Shown here one piece after another: positions 7,895 to 16,838 of a stretch of 64,000 nucleotides of DNA. The notes under the pieces were generated by a model. That model saw only the letters and a program-made list of their open reading frames with translations, did no database searches and was not told the DNA's origin. Position 1 is the first letter of the stretch. Each line of letters opens with the position of its first letter. Origin of the DNA: Flaviaestuariibacter flavus (GTDB lineage Bacteria; Bacteroidota; Bacteroidia; Chitinophagales; Chitinophagaceae); assembly GCF_004337505.1 (NCBI RefSeq), contig NZ_SJZI01000002.1:352379-416378 (forward strand), given 5' to 3'. The translations under genes and the position numbers were made by a program.

Positions 7895-10339
7895 TTATGA
7901 AGGGTTGAAGGTCATGGTCCAGCGAACCCGCGTGTCTTTGGCCTCGGTGGCCTCCATCATCCAGAGCGGGTAGTAGCGGCCACGAGCCCAGTCGTCGGTG
8001 AAATTATCGTAATAACGGCTGCCGGGATTACCGCTTTGCCCGCCCGGGTAGATGCCGTAGGCGACCGTTTGGCGCGACAACTGGATCACCTGCCGCCAGC
8101 TCGGACCGTGGTATTGCGTGACGGCATTGGGTGTCACCGCACTGCCGCCTACCACCAGTTCGCGGTGCCAGAAAGGTGAGAGCGCATCGCGGAGCAGGTG
8201 GCGGATCGCCGCTTTCTTGTGTTTATACCAGGTCAGGTTGTTCTCTTTTTCTTCGGCATGCAGGGATGCGGCAGCACCGGCCCAGGCACGGCGTACCAGC
8301 TGGGGCAGCGTCTCTGTTTCGGGCGTGCGGATATCATCGACAAAAACATTCGCGGTGTCACGGAGCAACAGCTCGAGCACCTTCTGATCGTCGGGCCACA
8401 CTTTCGGTTCACTGACACGCCCCAGTTCATCGCCCACAAACGCGGTCTTCAGCGAATCCCACACGGACCAGAAAATGGTGGCGGCGCGGCCTTCGGCGCG
8501 CTCCTGGAAATCCCAGCGCGCAAGTTCATCGTAATAGGTCACATCTTTCGGGTCGACGGCATTCCTGTCGAGGAAGCGGAGCATCAGCGGAACAGCATCT
8601 TCCGCAACACTGTTGAAAGTACTTTGCTGGAGCGCCATCATCTGGCCAGGCGTTGCCCGCTGCAGTTGCATCAGCGTGTTATGGATCGTCACGCCGCGTG
8701 GGCTGATATAGTTTCCCGGAATGAAATACGGATAGCTGCCATCCGTAGGCCGCTGGTTGGCACTTTGCACAAAGCCTTCCGCGGGGTTAAGCACGTGCGG
8801 GTTCTCTTCGTCCGGAATGAAGCCCTGCCAGGCAAAGCTGCTGTCCTCGCCGGGCATCACGAAGAGCCCCTGCCCTTCCCAGCGCGCAGGAAACCTGCCC
8901 TGCTGCCAGATAGCGATATCGCCGGACTTGCTGGCGAAAATGACATTCTGCCCCGGCGTTTTCAGTCCGCGGATGGCCTCGCGATACTGATCATAATTCG
9001 CTGCACGGTTCAACTTAAAAAAAAGCGCGGGGTCGTTGGATCCTTCCTGCCCGGTCCAGCGCACGGCGATCGCACGATCGTCAGAAACTTCATTGGTGAA
9101 GGAAGCATCATAGGACACGGGACCAAATACCGTATATGCCACCGTATCATAAATGGTGGGCGCGCCGGCGACTTTGATGTGTTCTATCTTCAGTTGCGTC
9201 GGCGTCCACTGCCCGTTGTACCAGTATTCTTTTTTTGAATTGTCGCGGAAGCGGATTGCATAATAGTCTTTTACATCCCGCATGGCATTGGTTGTTCCGA
9301 ATGCGATCTCGTCGTTGAAGCCCATGATCACGCTCGGAGCACCCGGGAAGGTGCAGCCGTATACATTCATCGTGGGGGTATGCAGCTGCATTTCAAACCA
9401 GATGGAAGGCAGCGTGAGGTTGAGGTGCGGGTCGTTGCAAAGTATGGGCGCTCCCGAGGCGGTGCGGCTGCCGGCTACGGCCCAGTTGTTCGAGCCATTG
9501 TTCCGGTCGGGTTTGCCAACGGGCCTTACACGCAGGCTGCTGTCTTGCCTGAAATAAAGGGAGTCGGCCGTGGCCGGCTTTACCGGCACGATACCCGCCG
9601 GTGCGAAAGCCGTACCCTGCGGTACGATCGGCTTCGACGAGTCGGACAGGTCGTCGTATAGAGCTTTTATCTGGGAGAGGTCAAAAACCGAACGTTCGTT
9701 GGTGAATTCCAGGTCGCGCTCATAAGAGGCAAGGTCTTTTGCCATTGCCTTGCTGAATAGGGCGGTCTTCAGGTTGCTCCAACGCTCAGGGCGGTAGCCG
9801 AGCAGCTTGTATTCCACCGGCAGTGCACTGGAAGGAAGCGCATCGATCCAGGCATTGACACCCGCAGTGTAAGCGTCAAAATACTTCTTACTCTCCGTGT
9901 CTGCCTCCATGGCTTTCAGCGTTGCCTCGGCACCGGTTACCATTCCAAGCCGGCGCTGGCTGCGGTCATACTTGAGGATGTCGGGATTCTCGCCCAGAAT
10001 CTCGGAGAGGCGTCCGGCGGCTGCATAGGTTTGGAATTCCATCTGCCAGAGCCGGAACTTCGCATGGAGATAACCCTGCACGTAATAGGCATCTTCTTCG
10101 TTATCGGCAAACACGTGGGGCACCAGGCGGTTATCGATATAAACGGTCGTTTTTCCTTTTAGCCCGGGAAGCTTCAGGTTGGCATTGTAATCTTCATTCG
10201 CAGGCTCGGCATTCTGCCAGAAGCCTTGCTGCGGGCTCAGGAAGGGCCCTACCTGCGGCACACCCTTCCACTTGTGTTCGAGGGCAAATACAAGCGCGCC
10301 CGTGATAACGGCAGAAACAAGAAACGGAACGATTCTCAT
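7895..10339 (-). CDS. Penicillin acylase family Ntn-hydrolase
   Basis: 814 residues from the ATG at 10337-10339; a TTG at 10360 is possible but less likely. The N-terminal segment VPFLVSAVITGALVFAL is a signal or anchor. The alpha-subunit region contains VYIDNRLVPHVFADNEEDAYYVQGYLHA. The autoprocessing site GSNNWAVAG places the catalytic Ser at about residue 283, followed by the beta-subunit motifs CNDPHLNLTLPSIW, PGAPSVIMGFNDEIAFG and SANQRP. The family hydrolyses amide bonds of penicillins, N-acyl homoserine lactones or related acyl amides in the periplasm; the substrate here cannot be told from sequence. It is the first gene of a run with a small membrane protein and DUF5686. Confidence 0.92.
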   Translation of the reverse strand: MRIVPFLVSAVITGALVFALEHKWKGVPQVGPFLSPQQGFWQNAEPANEDYNANLKLPGLKGKTTVYIDNRLVPHVFADNEEDAYYVQGYLHAKFRLWQMEFQTYAAAGRLSEILGENPDILKYDRSQRRLGMVTGAEATLKAMEADTESKKYFDAYTAGVNAWIDALPSSALPVEYKLLGYRPERWSNLKTALFSKAMAKDLASYERDLEFTNERSVFDLSQIKALYDDLSDSSKPIVPQGTAFAPAGIVPVKPATADSLYFRQDSSLRVRPVGKPDRNNGSNNWAVAGSRTASGAPILCNDPHLNLTLPSIWFEMQLHTPTMNVYGCTFPGAPSVIMGFNDEIAFGTTNAMRDVKDYYAIRFRDNSKKEYWYNGQWTPTQLKIEHIKVAGAPTIYDTVAYTVFGPVSYDASFTNEVSDDRAIAVRWTGQEGSNDPALFFKLNRAANYDQYREAIRGLKTPGQNVIFASKSGDIAIWQQGRFPARWEGQGLFVMPGEDSSFAWQGFIPDEENPHVLNPAEGFVQSANQRPTDGSYPYFIPGNYISPRGVTIHNTLMQLQRATPGQMMALQQSTFNSVAEDAVPLMLRFLDRNAVDPKDVTYYDELARWDFQERAEGRAATIFWSVWDSLKTAFVGDELGRVSEPKVWPDDQKVLELLLRDTANVFVDDIRTPETETLPQLVRRAWAGAAASLHAEEKENNLTWYKHKKAAIRHLLRDALSPFWHRELVVGGSAVTPNAVTQYHGPSWRQVIQLSRQTVAYGIYPGGQSGNPGSRYYDNFTDDWARGRYYPLWMMEATEAKDTRVRWTMTFNPS

Positions 10340-10371
10340 AAGCAATGAGTTCGGCGACAAGATAATACAAT

Positions 10372-10492
10372 GTGGTAATGTGGTAATTTGATAATGCGGT
10401 AATCCTGCCGGTTACCGGCTAAGGCAGGCAATGTTTCGGGGAAACTCCGCCTGAATATTATCACATTACCGCATTACCGCATTCGCTATCCA
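10372..10492. repeat. Inverted pair of 8-bp tandem phrases (GNGGTAAT family)
   Basis: The left arm (10372-10403) reads gtggtaat, gtggtaat, ttgataat, gcggtaat. The right arm (from 10457) reads attatcac, attaccgc, attaccgc, attcgcta, which is the same octamer family in inverse orientation. Between them lies a further stem cctgcc/ggcagg. The element fills the gap between the starts of the acylase and the end of pcm and could fold into a long imperfect hairpin. A related element occurs at 25417-25531. Confidence 0.85.
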
Positions 10493-11142
10493 TTCTTTCC
10501 TTCCAGCATCGGCACGAAGCTGAATTGCTCGAATACTTCCTCGCTGACGGAGCCATCCGCGTTTTTGGTGAGACGCTTCATGATCTGCACGTCGCCTTCG
10601 CCGGTGGGGATTACCATGATTCCACCGGGCTTCAGTTGCTGTACCAGTTTAGGAGGAATGAAGGGAGCGGCGGCCGTGATCAGTACCCGGTCGAAAGGCC
10701 CGTAAGTGGGCAGGCCTTCAAAGCCGTCGCCGTAGAAATACTTGATGGAAGGATACTTTCGGAGCCAGGCGATAGTTTTGTTTTCATCGAAAAGCGGCTT
10801 CTGGCGCTCGATGGTAAACACCTGGGCGCCGAGCTCCGCCAGCACGCAGGCCTGGTAGGCCGAGCCCGTTCCGATTTCGAGCACCCGCTGGAACGGCTTT
10901 ACGTCCAGCAGCTGCGACTGGTAGGCCACCGTGTAGGGATGCGAGATCGTCTGGCCGGTAGCAATGGGGAAGGCACGGTCTTCGTAGGCTAATTCCTCGA
11001 ATGCCGAGTCCAGGAAAAAATGACGGGGAATCTTGTTGATTGCGTCGAGCACGGCTTCACTTTGAATGCCCTTGCCGCGCAGCAGGTCCACGAGCTTCTT
11101 ACGTAGCCCCATATGGCGGTACGTATCCTCAAACTTCCTCAT
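10486..11142 (-). CDS. pcm: Protein-L-isoaspartate O-methyltransferase
   Basis: 218 residues from the ATG at 11140-11142, chosen because a perfect TAnnTTTG box precedes it by 4 nt and upstream residues do not fit the family. The enzyme transfers a methyl group from SAM to isoaspartyl residues in damaged proteins. Visible motifs are FLDSAFEELAYEDRAFPIATGQTISHP, the SAM site VLEIGTGSAYQACVLAELG (about residues 80-98), DGFEGLPTYGPFDRVLITAAAP, and LKPGGIMVIPTGE. The length is normal. It is transcribed divergently from the ICMT-like gene 22 bp away. Confidence 0.93.
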   Translation of the reverse strand: MRKFEDTYRHMGLRKKLVDLLRGKGIQSEAVLDAINKIPRHFFLDSAFEELAYEDRAFPIATGQTISHPYTVAYQSQLLDVKPFQRVLEIGTGSAYQACVLAELGAQVFTIERQKPLFDENKTIAWLRKYPSIKYFYGDGFEGLPTYGPFDRVLITAAAPFIPPKLVQQLKPGGIMVIPTGEGDVQIMKRLTKNADGSVSEEVFEQFSFVPMLEGKNG

Positions 11143-11146
11143 GGCA

Positions 11147-11154
11147 CAAAGATA
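11147..11154 (-). promoter_or_regulatory. -7 promoter element TATCTTTG, 4 nt before pcm ATG
   Basis: The minus strand reads TATCTTTG then TGCC then ATG. The short gap implies a leaderless or nearly leaderless pcm transcript. Confidence 0.6.
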
Positions 11155-11164
11155 ACCGCCCCGG

Positions 11165-11791
11165 ATGGGCTTTGCCGGGGCGCCCACACAATATTTTTAT
11201 ACAGTGCTGCAGCAACACCTCCTGCTTGCCTTTGGCTGGGTTTTGTTCGGGTTTTTCCACAGCGTCCTTGCCAGCGGACGCCTCAAACGGGCGCTCTTCG
11301 GGCGCATGCCCCGCCTCGCGCCGTACTACCGCGCCGCGTATGTTCTTTTTGCCTTTGCGACACTCGGCGCCCTGCTGTGGTGGCAGCTTCGGATCCCCTC
11401 CCCGCTCCTGCTTCCCGCGGGCTGGCGCTTTGCCGGGTATATCCTGGGCGCTGCGGGCGCAATCCTAATGGTCGCCTGCATCAGGAAATACTTTCTCAGC
11501 CTGAGCGGGCTCAAAAGTCTTTTCCGTCACGAGGTGGTGGCACCCGAGCTCCGCATCGACGGCGTGCACCGCTATGTGCGGCACCCGCTTTACCTCGGCA
11601 CCTTTGCTTTCGTATGGGGACTGTTCCTGGTTGTTCCCTATGCTTCGATGGGCATCACGGCTTTTTTCATTCATGCCTACACGGTGTTGGCGATCCCTTT
11701 TGAAGAAGCCAAGCTGGTACAGGATTTCGGCGCCGACTATGAACGATACCGCCGGCAGGTACCGCGATTGTGGCCGCGGATACTAAAATAA
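11165..11791 (+). CDS. Isoprenylcysteine/phospholipid methyltransferase-like membrane protein
   Basis: 208 residues as the longest frame; an in-frame GTG at 11204 would give a shorter protein starting LQQHLLLAFGWV and may be the true start, because the first 13 residues lie over the pcm promoter. There are five hydrophobic segments and a C-terminal ICMT/PEMT-type SAM-dependent methyltransferase signature: VHRYVRHPLYLGTFAF, then PFEEAKLVQDFGADYERYRR and VPRLWP. These enzymes methylate lipid or prenyl-type acceptors at the membrane; the bacterial substrate is unknown. It is monocistronic, with a bidirectional terminator immediately after the stop codon. Confidence 0.82.
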   Translation: MGFAGAPTQYFYTVLQQHLLLAFGWVLFGFFHSVLASGRLKRALFGRMPRLAPYYRAAYVLFAFATLGALLWWQLRIPSPLLLPAGWRFAGYILGAAGAILMVACIRKYFLSLSGLKSLFRHEVVAPELRIDGVHRYVRHPLYLGTFAFVWGLFLVVPYASMGITAFFIHAYTVLAIPFEEAKLVQDFGADYERYRRQVPRLWPRILK

Positions 11792-11813
11792 AAAAAGGCC
11801 CGAAGGCCTTTTT
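11791..11813. terminator. Bidirectional intrinsic terminator
   Basis: Arms aaaaaggcc and ggccttttt around a CGAA tetraloop, with A and T runs on both sides. It separates the convergent methyltransferase and phosphohexomutase genes. Confidence 0.85.
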
Positions 11814-11851
11814 GAATGTGGTAGGATGAGCAACGATGCTCTTGGCAGATC

Positions 11852-13576
11852 TTATACACCAAGATCTTTGGTAATAGCACTGATCTTGCCTTCCAGCCCG
11901 CCGTACACTTCGTCGAACTGTTCGGCGGAGGCGAGCGGCGCTTTTACACTGAAGTAGAACTTGATTTTGGGTTCTGTGCCCGAAGGACGCGCCGAGATCT
12001 TGCTGCCATCTTCCAGCACGAACTGAAGTACGTTCGACTTCGGCAGGGTGATCGGTGTTGTTTGTCCCGAAGTAAGATCGGTAGCCACCTGCTTCTGGTA
12101 GTCGAGCATCTGGGCCACTTTCACGCCGCCGAGCGATTGCGGAGGGTTGCTGCGGTAGCGTTCCATCATGTCGGCGATTTCCTGCTGCCCGTTCATTCCC
12201 TTTTTCGTGATCGACACGAGGTGCTCCCGGTAGCAGCCATAGGTAACATAGAGGTCGATGAGCTTCTGGAACAGCGAGCGGCCTTTGTTCTTTTCATAGG
12301 CCGCCATCTCGCAAAGAATAGCCACGGCCGACACGGCGTCTTTGTCGCGGATCTCCTGGCCGATCATCAGGCCATAGCTTTCTTCCCCGCCGATGATATA
12401 GTTCTCTTTTCCTTCCTTGGCGCGGATGAGCTCCGAGATCCACTTGAAGCCGGTAAGCACGCTGTAGCAGTTTACACTCAGCGCCGCTGCCACCTCATCG
12501 ATCATATTCGTGGTCACAATGGTCTTTACCACCATATCGTTCGGTTGCTGGAGTCCTTTTTCGCGACGGCTTTCCATCATGTAATTGAAGGCCAGTACAG
12601 CGGTCTGGTTGCCATTGAGCAGCACCCAGTTGCCCTTGTGATCCTTCACGCCGACGCCAACGCGGTCGGCGTCGGGGTCGGTGCCGCAGAGGATGTCGGC
12701 ATCGATTGCCTGCGCTTTTTTCAGCCCGATGCTCATTGCCTCTGATTCTTCCGGGTTGGGATAGACAACCGTCGGGAAATTGCCGTCGGGTGTGGCCTGC
12801 TCGTCAACGATGGTGACATTGGTAAAGCCATAGTCGGCCAGCACCTGCGGCACCAGCTTGATGCCCGTCCCGTGGATGGGCGTATATACGATCTTAAGGT
12901 CGTGCTGCGCGGCGATGGCTTCGGGATAAACGCTGAGGCCCTTTACCATCTTGCGGTAAGCCTCGTCGATCTCCTTGCCAACGAGCGTGATATTCGCCTC
13001 GCCGCCACTCCATTTTACGTCTTCAACAGACGCGATGGCTTCCACTTCGGCGATCACGTTTTTATCGTGCGGGGGTACCAGCTGGCCGCCGTCGTTCCAA
13101 TAAGCCTTGTAACCGTTGTATTCTTTAGGGTTGTGTGAAGCGGTGCACACCACGCCGCCCTGGCATCCCAGGTGGCGGATGGCAAACGACAGCTCCGGTG
13201 TAGGACGCAGCTCTTCGAAGAGAAACACCCTGATATCGTTGGCGCCGAAAACACCGGCGACTGTCTCCGCAAAAAAGCGGCTGTTGTTGCGCGAGTCGTG
13301 TGCGATGGCCACTTTTACCTGCTGGCCGGGAAAGCTTTTCTTAAGGTAGTTGGCATATCCCTGTGTAGCCATGCCCACCGTGTATTTGTTCATGCGGTTG
13401 GTGCCGATACCCATGATGCCGCGCAGGCCGCCGGTACCGAACTCGAGGTTCCGGTAAAATGCATCGGCGAGGTCGTCGGGATGGTTGGCCTGGAGCTCAC
13501 GCACCGCGCTTTTCGTTTCTTCATCGAAAGCTCCGTCGAGCCAGTTCTGTACTTTCTGTGCAATTGCTGCATCCAT
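11852..13576 (-). CDS. Phospho-sugar mutase (phosphoglucomutase/phosphomannomutase family)
   Basis: 574 residues, the length of the larger phosphoglucomutase/phosphopentomutase-like branch common in Bacteroidota. The catalytic phosphoserine loop is TASHNPKEYNGYKAYW (about residues 143-158), the metal site is GTDPDADRVG, the sugar-binding loop is GGEESYG, and the phosphate-binding C-terminal loop is SARPSGTEPKIKFYF. It interconverts hexose 1- and 6-phosphates, supplying sugar nucleotides for envelope polysaccharides. The exact sugar cannot be decided. A rather long 5' gap separates it from the divergent DUF2279 gene. Confidence 0.92.
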   Translation of the reverse strand: MDAAIAQKVQNWLDGAFDEETKSAVRELQANHPDDLADAFYRNLEFGTGGLRGIMGIGTNRMNKYTVGMATQGYANYLKKSFPGQQVKVAIAHDSRNNSRFFAETVAGVFGANDIRVFLFEELRPTPELSFAIRHLGCQGGVVCTASHNPKEYNGYKAYWNDGGQLVPPHDKNVIAEVEAIASVEDVKWSGGEANITLVGKEIDEAYRKMVKGLSVYPEAIAAQHDLKIVYTPIHGTGIKLVPQVLADYGFTNVTIVDEQATPDGNFPTVVYPNPEESEAMSIGLKKAQAIDADILCGTDPDADRVGVGVKDHKGNWVLLNGNQTAVLAFNYMMESRREKGLQQPNDMVVKTIVTTNMIDEVAAALSVNCYSVLTGFKWISELIRAKEGKENYIIGGEESYGLMIGQEIRDKDAVSAVAILCEMAAYEKNKGRSLFQKLIDLYVTYGCYREHLVSITKKGMNGQQEIADMMERYRSNPPQSLGGVKVAQMLDYQKQVATDLTSGQTTPITLPKSNVLQFVLEDGSKISARPSGTEPKIKFYFSVKAPLASAEQFDEVYGGLEGKISAITKDLGV

Positions 13577-13648
13577 ATTGCGTTGATTTTCGTTTATCCG
13601 TTATGCAAAGGGCCGGGCAAACCCTGCCGATGCGAATTTACAGGTATG

Positions 13649-13656
13649 TACATTTG
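13649..13656 (+). promoter_or_regulatory. -7 promoter element TACATTTG, 4 nt before a GTG start
   Basis: TACATTTG is followed by GCCC and then GTGAAGAAG. The N4 spacing matches that at pcm, 21555 and 63746 and is why the GTG is preferred as start. Confidence 0.55.
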
Positions 13657-13660
13657 GCCC

Positions 13661-14647
13661 GTGAAGAAGTTATGTATTGTCATTTTTAGCTTCCTTTTCC
13701 TCGGTGCCGCGGCACAGGACACGCCTGCCCTTAAGCCGATCGTCGTGGCCCGGCCGGATAATTTCCGTAAGGCAACCGCAGCCGCGATGGTATCCGCAAA
13801 ACCGGTAACGGATGGCTTTGGCCGCCGCAAGGTGCTGGTAGATGGAATGGCTGTCGGCATCTACGGTGGTATGCTGGCATGGCTCAATGGCGCCTGGTAC
13901 AAGGACTACGAGCACAGCGCATTCCACACCTTTAATGATATCGGCGAATGGCAGCAGATGGACAAGGTGGGCCATGCCTGGTCGGTATACTCGATGAGCC
14001 ATATCGGCTATGGGCTCTGGCGCTGGAGCGGTTACAGCAATAAAAAAGCTACACTGCTGGCAGCCGGCTCGGGCCTGGCTTTCATGCTGGGAGTGGAATA
14101 CCTCGACGGCCGCTCCGCCGAATGGGGCTGGAGCTGGGGCGACGCGGGCGCAGACCTTTTCGGGGCAGCGCTTTTCGCCACGCAGCAACTGTGCTGGGGC
14201 GAGCAAAAGTTCCGGTTGAAATTCTCGGCTCACCCGCGTAGCTATGGTCCCGAGCTGGCCCCGCGTGCCAGGCAGTTATTCGGCAGCAGCCTCCAGAATA
14301 AATTGCTCAAGGATTACAATACGCAAACCTATTGGCTTTCTTTCCCGCTTCCGGCAGCCTGGAAACTTCCCAAATGGCTGCGTATTTCCGTTGGCTATGG
14401 TGCCGACGGCATGTTTGGCGGCTATGAAAACAGGGACAAGGACGCAAATGGCAATGTTTCATTCAGCCGGCCCGATATTAAGCGATTCCGGCAATGGTAC
14501 CTGGCGCCGGACATCGACCTGACGCAGATCCCGACGAAAAGTAAACTTTTGCGGAGCGTGTTTTATTCTATCAATATCCTGAAGTTCCCGGCCCCGTCGC
14601 TGGAGTTTTCAAACGGGTCCTTCAAGGGACACCTGCTGCATTTTTAG
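13661..14647 (+). CDS. DUF2279 family exported protein
   Basis: 328 residues from GTG 13661; an ATG at 13646 would add MYIWP and lies over the -7 box. Signal peptide KKLCIVIFSFLFLGAAAQ. The DUF2279/YfiM-like region covers about residues 60-190 with the hallmarks AFHTFNDIGEWQQMDKVGHAWS and GVEYLDGRSAEWGWSWGDAGADLFGA, a membrane-associated helical unit. A C-terminal extension (about 200-328) is rich in aromatic residues and beta-like. Function is unknown in this family; it is probably periplasmic or outer-membrane associated. Transcribed divergently from the mutase gene. Confidence 0.82.
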   Translation: MKKLCIVIFSFLFLGAAAQDTPALKPIVVARPDNFRKATAAAMVSAKPVTDGFGRRKVLVDGMAVGIYGGMLAWLNGAWYKDYEHSAFHTFNDIGEWQQMDKVGHAWSVYSMSHIGYGLWRWSGYSNKKATLLAAGSGLAFMLGVEYLDGRSAEWGWSWGDAGADLFGAALFATQQLCWGEQKFRLKFSAHPRSYGPELAPRARQLFGSSLQNKLLKDYNTQTYWLSFPLPAAWKLPKWLRISVGYGADGMFGGYENRDKDANGNVSFSRPDIKRFRQWYLAPDIDLTQIPTKSKLLRSVFYSINILKFPAPSLEFSNGSFKGHLLHF

Positions 14648-14844
14648 AATGAATTTTTGCGAAGCGACAGCCTCCGGCCGCCATCGCGAACGCAGCAAAC
14701 TGCGCGACCTAAGAACAGGCCGTAGCCGGCAAGAGCTTCAGGTCGGAACTACTTGCGGATGCTACCACCTTGTACATACAGGATTTGCTTCGCTCCGCCC
14801 GCAAAGACGCTGCGCGTCGGCTTCGCGCCCGAGCACTTCGTCCT
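14648..14844. other. Intergenic region between DUF2279 and PRTase genes
   Basis: About 200 bp without a convincing gene. It contains short self-complementary words such as gacgc-tgc-gcgtc near 14809, but no clean terminator with a T-run. The two flanking genes converge here. Confidence 0.5.
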
Positions 14845-15354
14845 CTAGTGCAAAAAAGCGCCCGTGACAATAGTTCCGTCCGTCTCTACGGTAATATGCT
14901 CCTGCAGCGTAGTGGATACGGAAAGTCCTACAAAATCGGGTTGCACGGCAAACAGCTTGTGCGAACGCTCCACCAGCACGAGGGTCTGGATCTTTTTGGG
15001 CTGAAAGGACAGCAGCGGTTTCAACGCATATAGGAGCGTTTTGCCGGTGTTGGACACATCGTCTACCACCAGGATTACTTTACCATCGATACCAGTGGCG
15101 CCATCGATGCGCGCGTCGAGCGGGGCCTTTTTATTGATCCGTACGATGCCGGTGGAGACGGGTACCGTAAAGATGGATGACAGCTCCTGCCGTAGCTGGC
15201 CGGCCACCACCTCACCATTGCCTTCAATGCCCAGGATGACAATGCCGGTTTCGCCGGTGTTCTGCTCGGCTACTTCGTAGGCCATGCGCCGGATGCGGCG
15301 CCGGGCGGCGTCTGCGTCGAGGATCGAATTCTTTGCAACAATATCGGGACCCAT
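14845..15354 (-). CDS. Phosphoribosyltransferase (PyrR-like type I PRTase)
   Basis: 169 residues. The PRPP-binding loop is clear: KVILVVDDVSNTGKTLLYAL (about residues 91-110), with the hood region GIVILGIEGNGEVVAG near residue 40. The overall pattern is that of PyrR/uracil-type PRTases common in Bacteroidota. It may convert a free base plus PRPP to a nucleotide or act as a pyrimidine regulator; no RNA-binding evidence is visible. It diverges from the Fe-S protein gene across 33 bp. Family assignment is secure, substrate is not. Confidence 0.85.
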   Translation of the reverse strand: MGPDIVAKNSILDADAARRRIRRMAYEVAEQNTGETGIVILGIEGNGEVVAGQLRQELSSIFTVPVSTGIVRINKKAPLDARIDGATGIDGKVILVVDDVSNTGKTLLYALKPLLSFQPKKIQTLVLVERSHKLFAVQPDFVGLSVSTTLQEHITVETDGTIVTGAFLH

Positions 15355-15387
15355 CTGTTATTTTTACGCGGTTAAAATACTACACGC

Positions 15388-16731
15388 ATGCAACTTGTGC
15401 AGCAAATTTTGTTCGTGATCCTGGCCGCCACCGCGGTTTGGGTGTTCGCCCGCAAGGTGGGTGCCATCCGCCGCAACATCAACCTGGGGCGCGATGAGGA
15501 GCTCAAAGACAACCCGGGTGCGCGCTGGCGCAACACACTGCTGATGGCCTTCGGCCAGAAGCGGATGTTCGACAAACCGCTTGTCGGACTGCTGCATTTC
15601 CTGGTGTATGCGGGTTTCGTCATCATCAACATCGAGATCCTCGAGATCATCCTCGATGGCATCCTGGGCTCGCACCGCCTCTTTGCACCCACGCTGGGAA
15701 CTTTCTACACCTTTGTTATCAACTTTTTCGAGATACTCGCTTTTCTCGTGCTGGCTTCCTGCGTCGTTTTCCTGCTGCGCCGCAACGTGGTGCGCGTGAA
15801 GCGCCTCAACATGCCTGAGCTTAACGGCTGGCCGCGCAGCGACGCCAACTTCATCCTGAGCTGGGAGATCCTGCTGATGTCGCTCTTCCTCGTTATGAAT
15901 GCGGCCGACAAAGCCCTGCAACTCCGGGGTTACGGGCATTACGGCGAAGTGCAGACGGCCGACTTCTGGGTATCCGGCATCATCACACCAATATTTGCCG
16001 GCTTTAACACCAGCACCCTGGTGGGCGTTGAGCGCAGCGCCTGGTGGCTGCACATCGCGGGCATCTTTGTTTTTCTCAACTACCTCCCCTACTCCAAGCA
16101 CCTGCATATCATCCTGGCATTTCCCAACACCTATTTCGCCCGCCTGAAGCCGCAGGCCGAGATGACCAATATGCCCGAGATCCAGCAGGAAGTGCTCTAT
16201 GCCATGCAGCCCGAGCTGGCGCCCACCGGCGATGCCGCCGCAGAAGGCCATAAGCGCTTTGGCGCCAAAGACGTGGCCGACCTGAGCTGGAAGAACCTGC
16301 TCGACGCCTATACCTGCACCGAGTGCGGCCGCTGCTCGCAGGCCTGCCCGGCCACGCAAACAGGCAAAAAGCTGTCGCCGCGGAAGATCATGATGGACAC
16401 CCGCGACCGCATGGAAGAGATCGGTGTTGCCCGCGAGAAGAACGGCGGCACCATCCAGGAAGACGGCAAGACGCTGCTGCACGACTATATCACCACCGAG
16501 GAACTCTGGGCCTGCACCTCCTGCCAGGCCTGCGTGCAAGCCTGCCCCGTGCTCATCAACCCGCTGAGCATCATCAACCAGCTGAAACGCTACCTTGCCC
16601 TTGAGGAATCGAACCAGCCCTCCGAGTGGAACGGTATGTACAGCAACGTGGAAAACAACTTCGCTCCCTGGAAGTTCAGTCCCGACGACCGCGCCAACTG
16701 GGCGTTGGAGCTTAACGAAGAGGGCTCGTAA
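15388..16731 (+). CDS. Membrane-bound (Fe-S)-binding oxidoreductase subunit, HdrD/GlpC-like
   Basis: 447 residues. The N-terminal half has about five or six membrane helices resembling a nitrate-reductase gamma-type cytochrome domain (segments near residues 1-20, 70-95, 110-135, 150-175, 215-240). The C-terminal half carries two 4Fe-4S motifs: CTECGRCSQACP at about 312-323 and CTSCQACVQACPV at about 377-389. This is an electron-transfer module. Its usual partner is a CCG-domain protein such as the one at 19418-20197, here displaced by 2.7 kb of opposite-strand genes. A strong terminator follows the stop codon. Confidence 0.88.
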   Translation: MQLVQQILFVILAATAVWVFARKVGAIRRNINLGRDEELKDNPGARWRNTLLMAFGQKRMFDKPLVGLLHFLVYAGFVIINIEILEIILDGILGSHRLFAPTLGTFYTFVINFFEILAFLVLASCVVFLLRRNVVRVKRLNMPELNGWPRSDANFILSWEILLMSLFLVMNAADKALQLRGYGHYGEVQTADFWVSGIITPIFAGFNTSTLVGVERSAWWLHIAGIFVFLNYLPYSKHLHIILAFPNTYFARLKPQAEMTNMPEIQQEVLYAMQPELAPTGDAAAEGHKRFGAKDVADLSWKNLLDAYTCTECGRCSQACPATQTGKKLSPRKIMMDTRDRMEEIGVAREKNGGTIQEDGKTLLHDYITTEELWACTSCQACVQACPVLINPLSIINQLKRYLALEESNQPSEWNGMYSNVENNFAPWKFSPDDRANWALELNEEGS

Positions 16732-16754
16732 ACTGTGAGCCTTCGATGCACTGC

Positions 16755-16789
16755 AATAAGAAAGGATGCCTGAGGCATCCTTTCTTATT
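16755..16789. terminator. Strong intrinsic terminator, 16-bp perfect stem
   Basis: Arms aataagaaaggatgcc and ggcatcctttcttatt around a TGA loop. It lies right after the Fe-S membrane subunit and also reads as terminator for the minus-strand DinB run. Confidence 0.9.
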
Positions 16790-16803
16790 TATCTGGCGTC
16801 AGC

Positions 16804-16838
16804 GTTCATGGCTTACGGCTTATGGTTTACGATTCATC
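16804..16838. repeat. 7-bp tandem phrase (GNTTAYG-type) overlapping the DinB stop codon
   Basis: Five heptamers: gttcatg, gcttacg, gcttatg, gtttacg, attcatc. The last copies encode the stop codon and last three residues (Asp-Glu-Ser) of the minus-strand DinB gene. Confidence 0.8.
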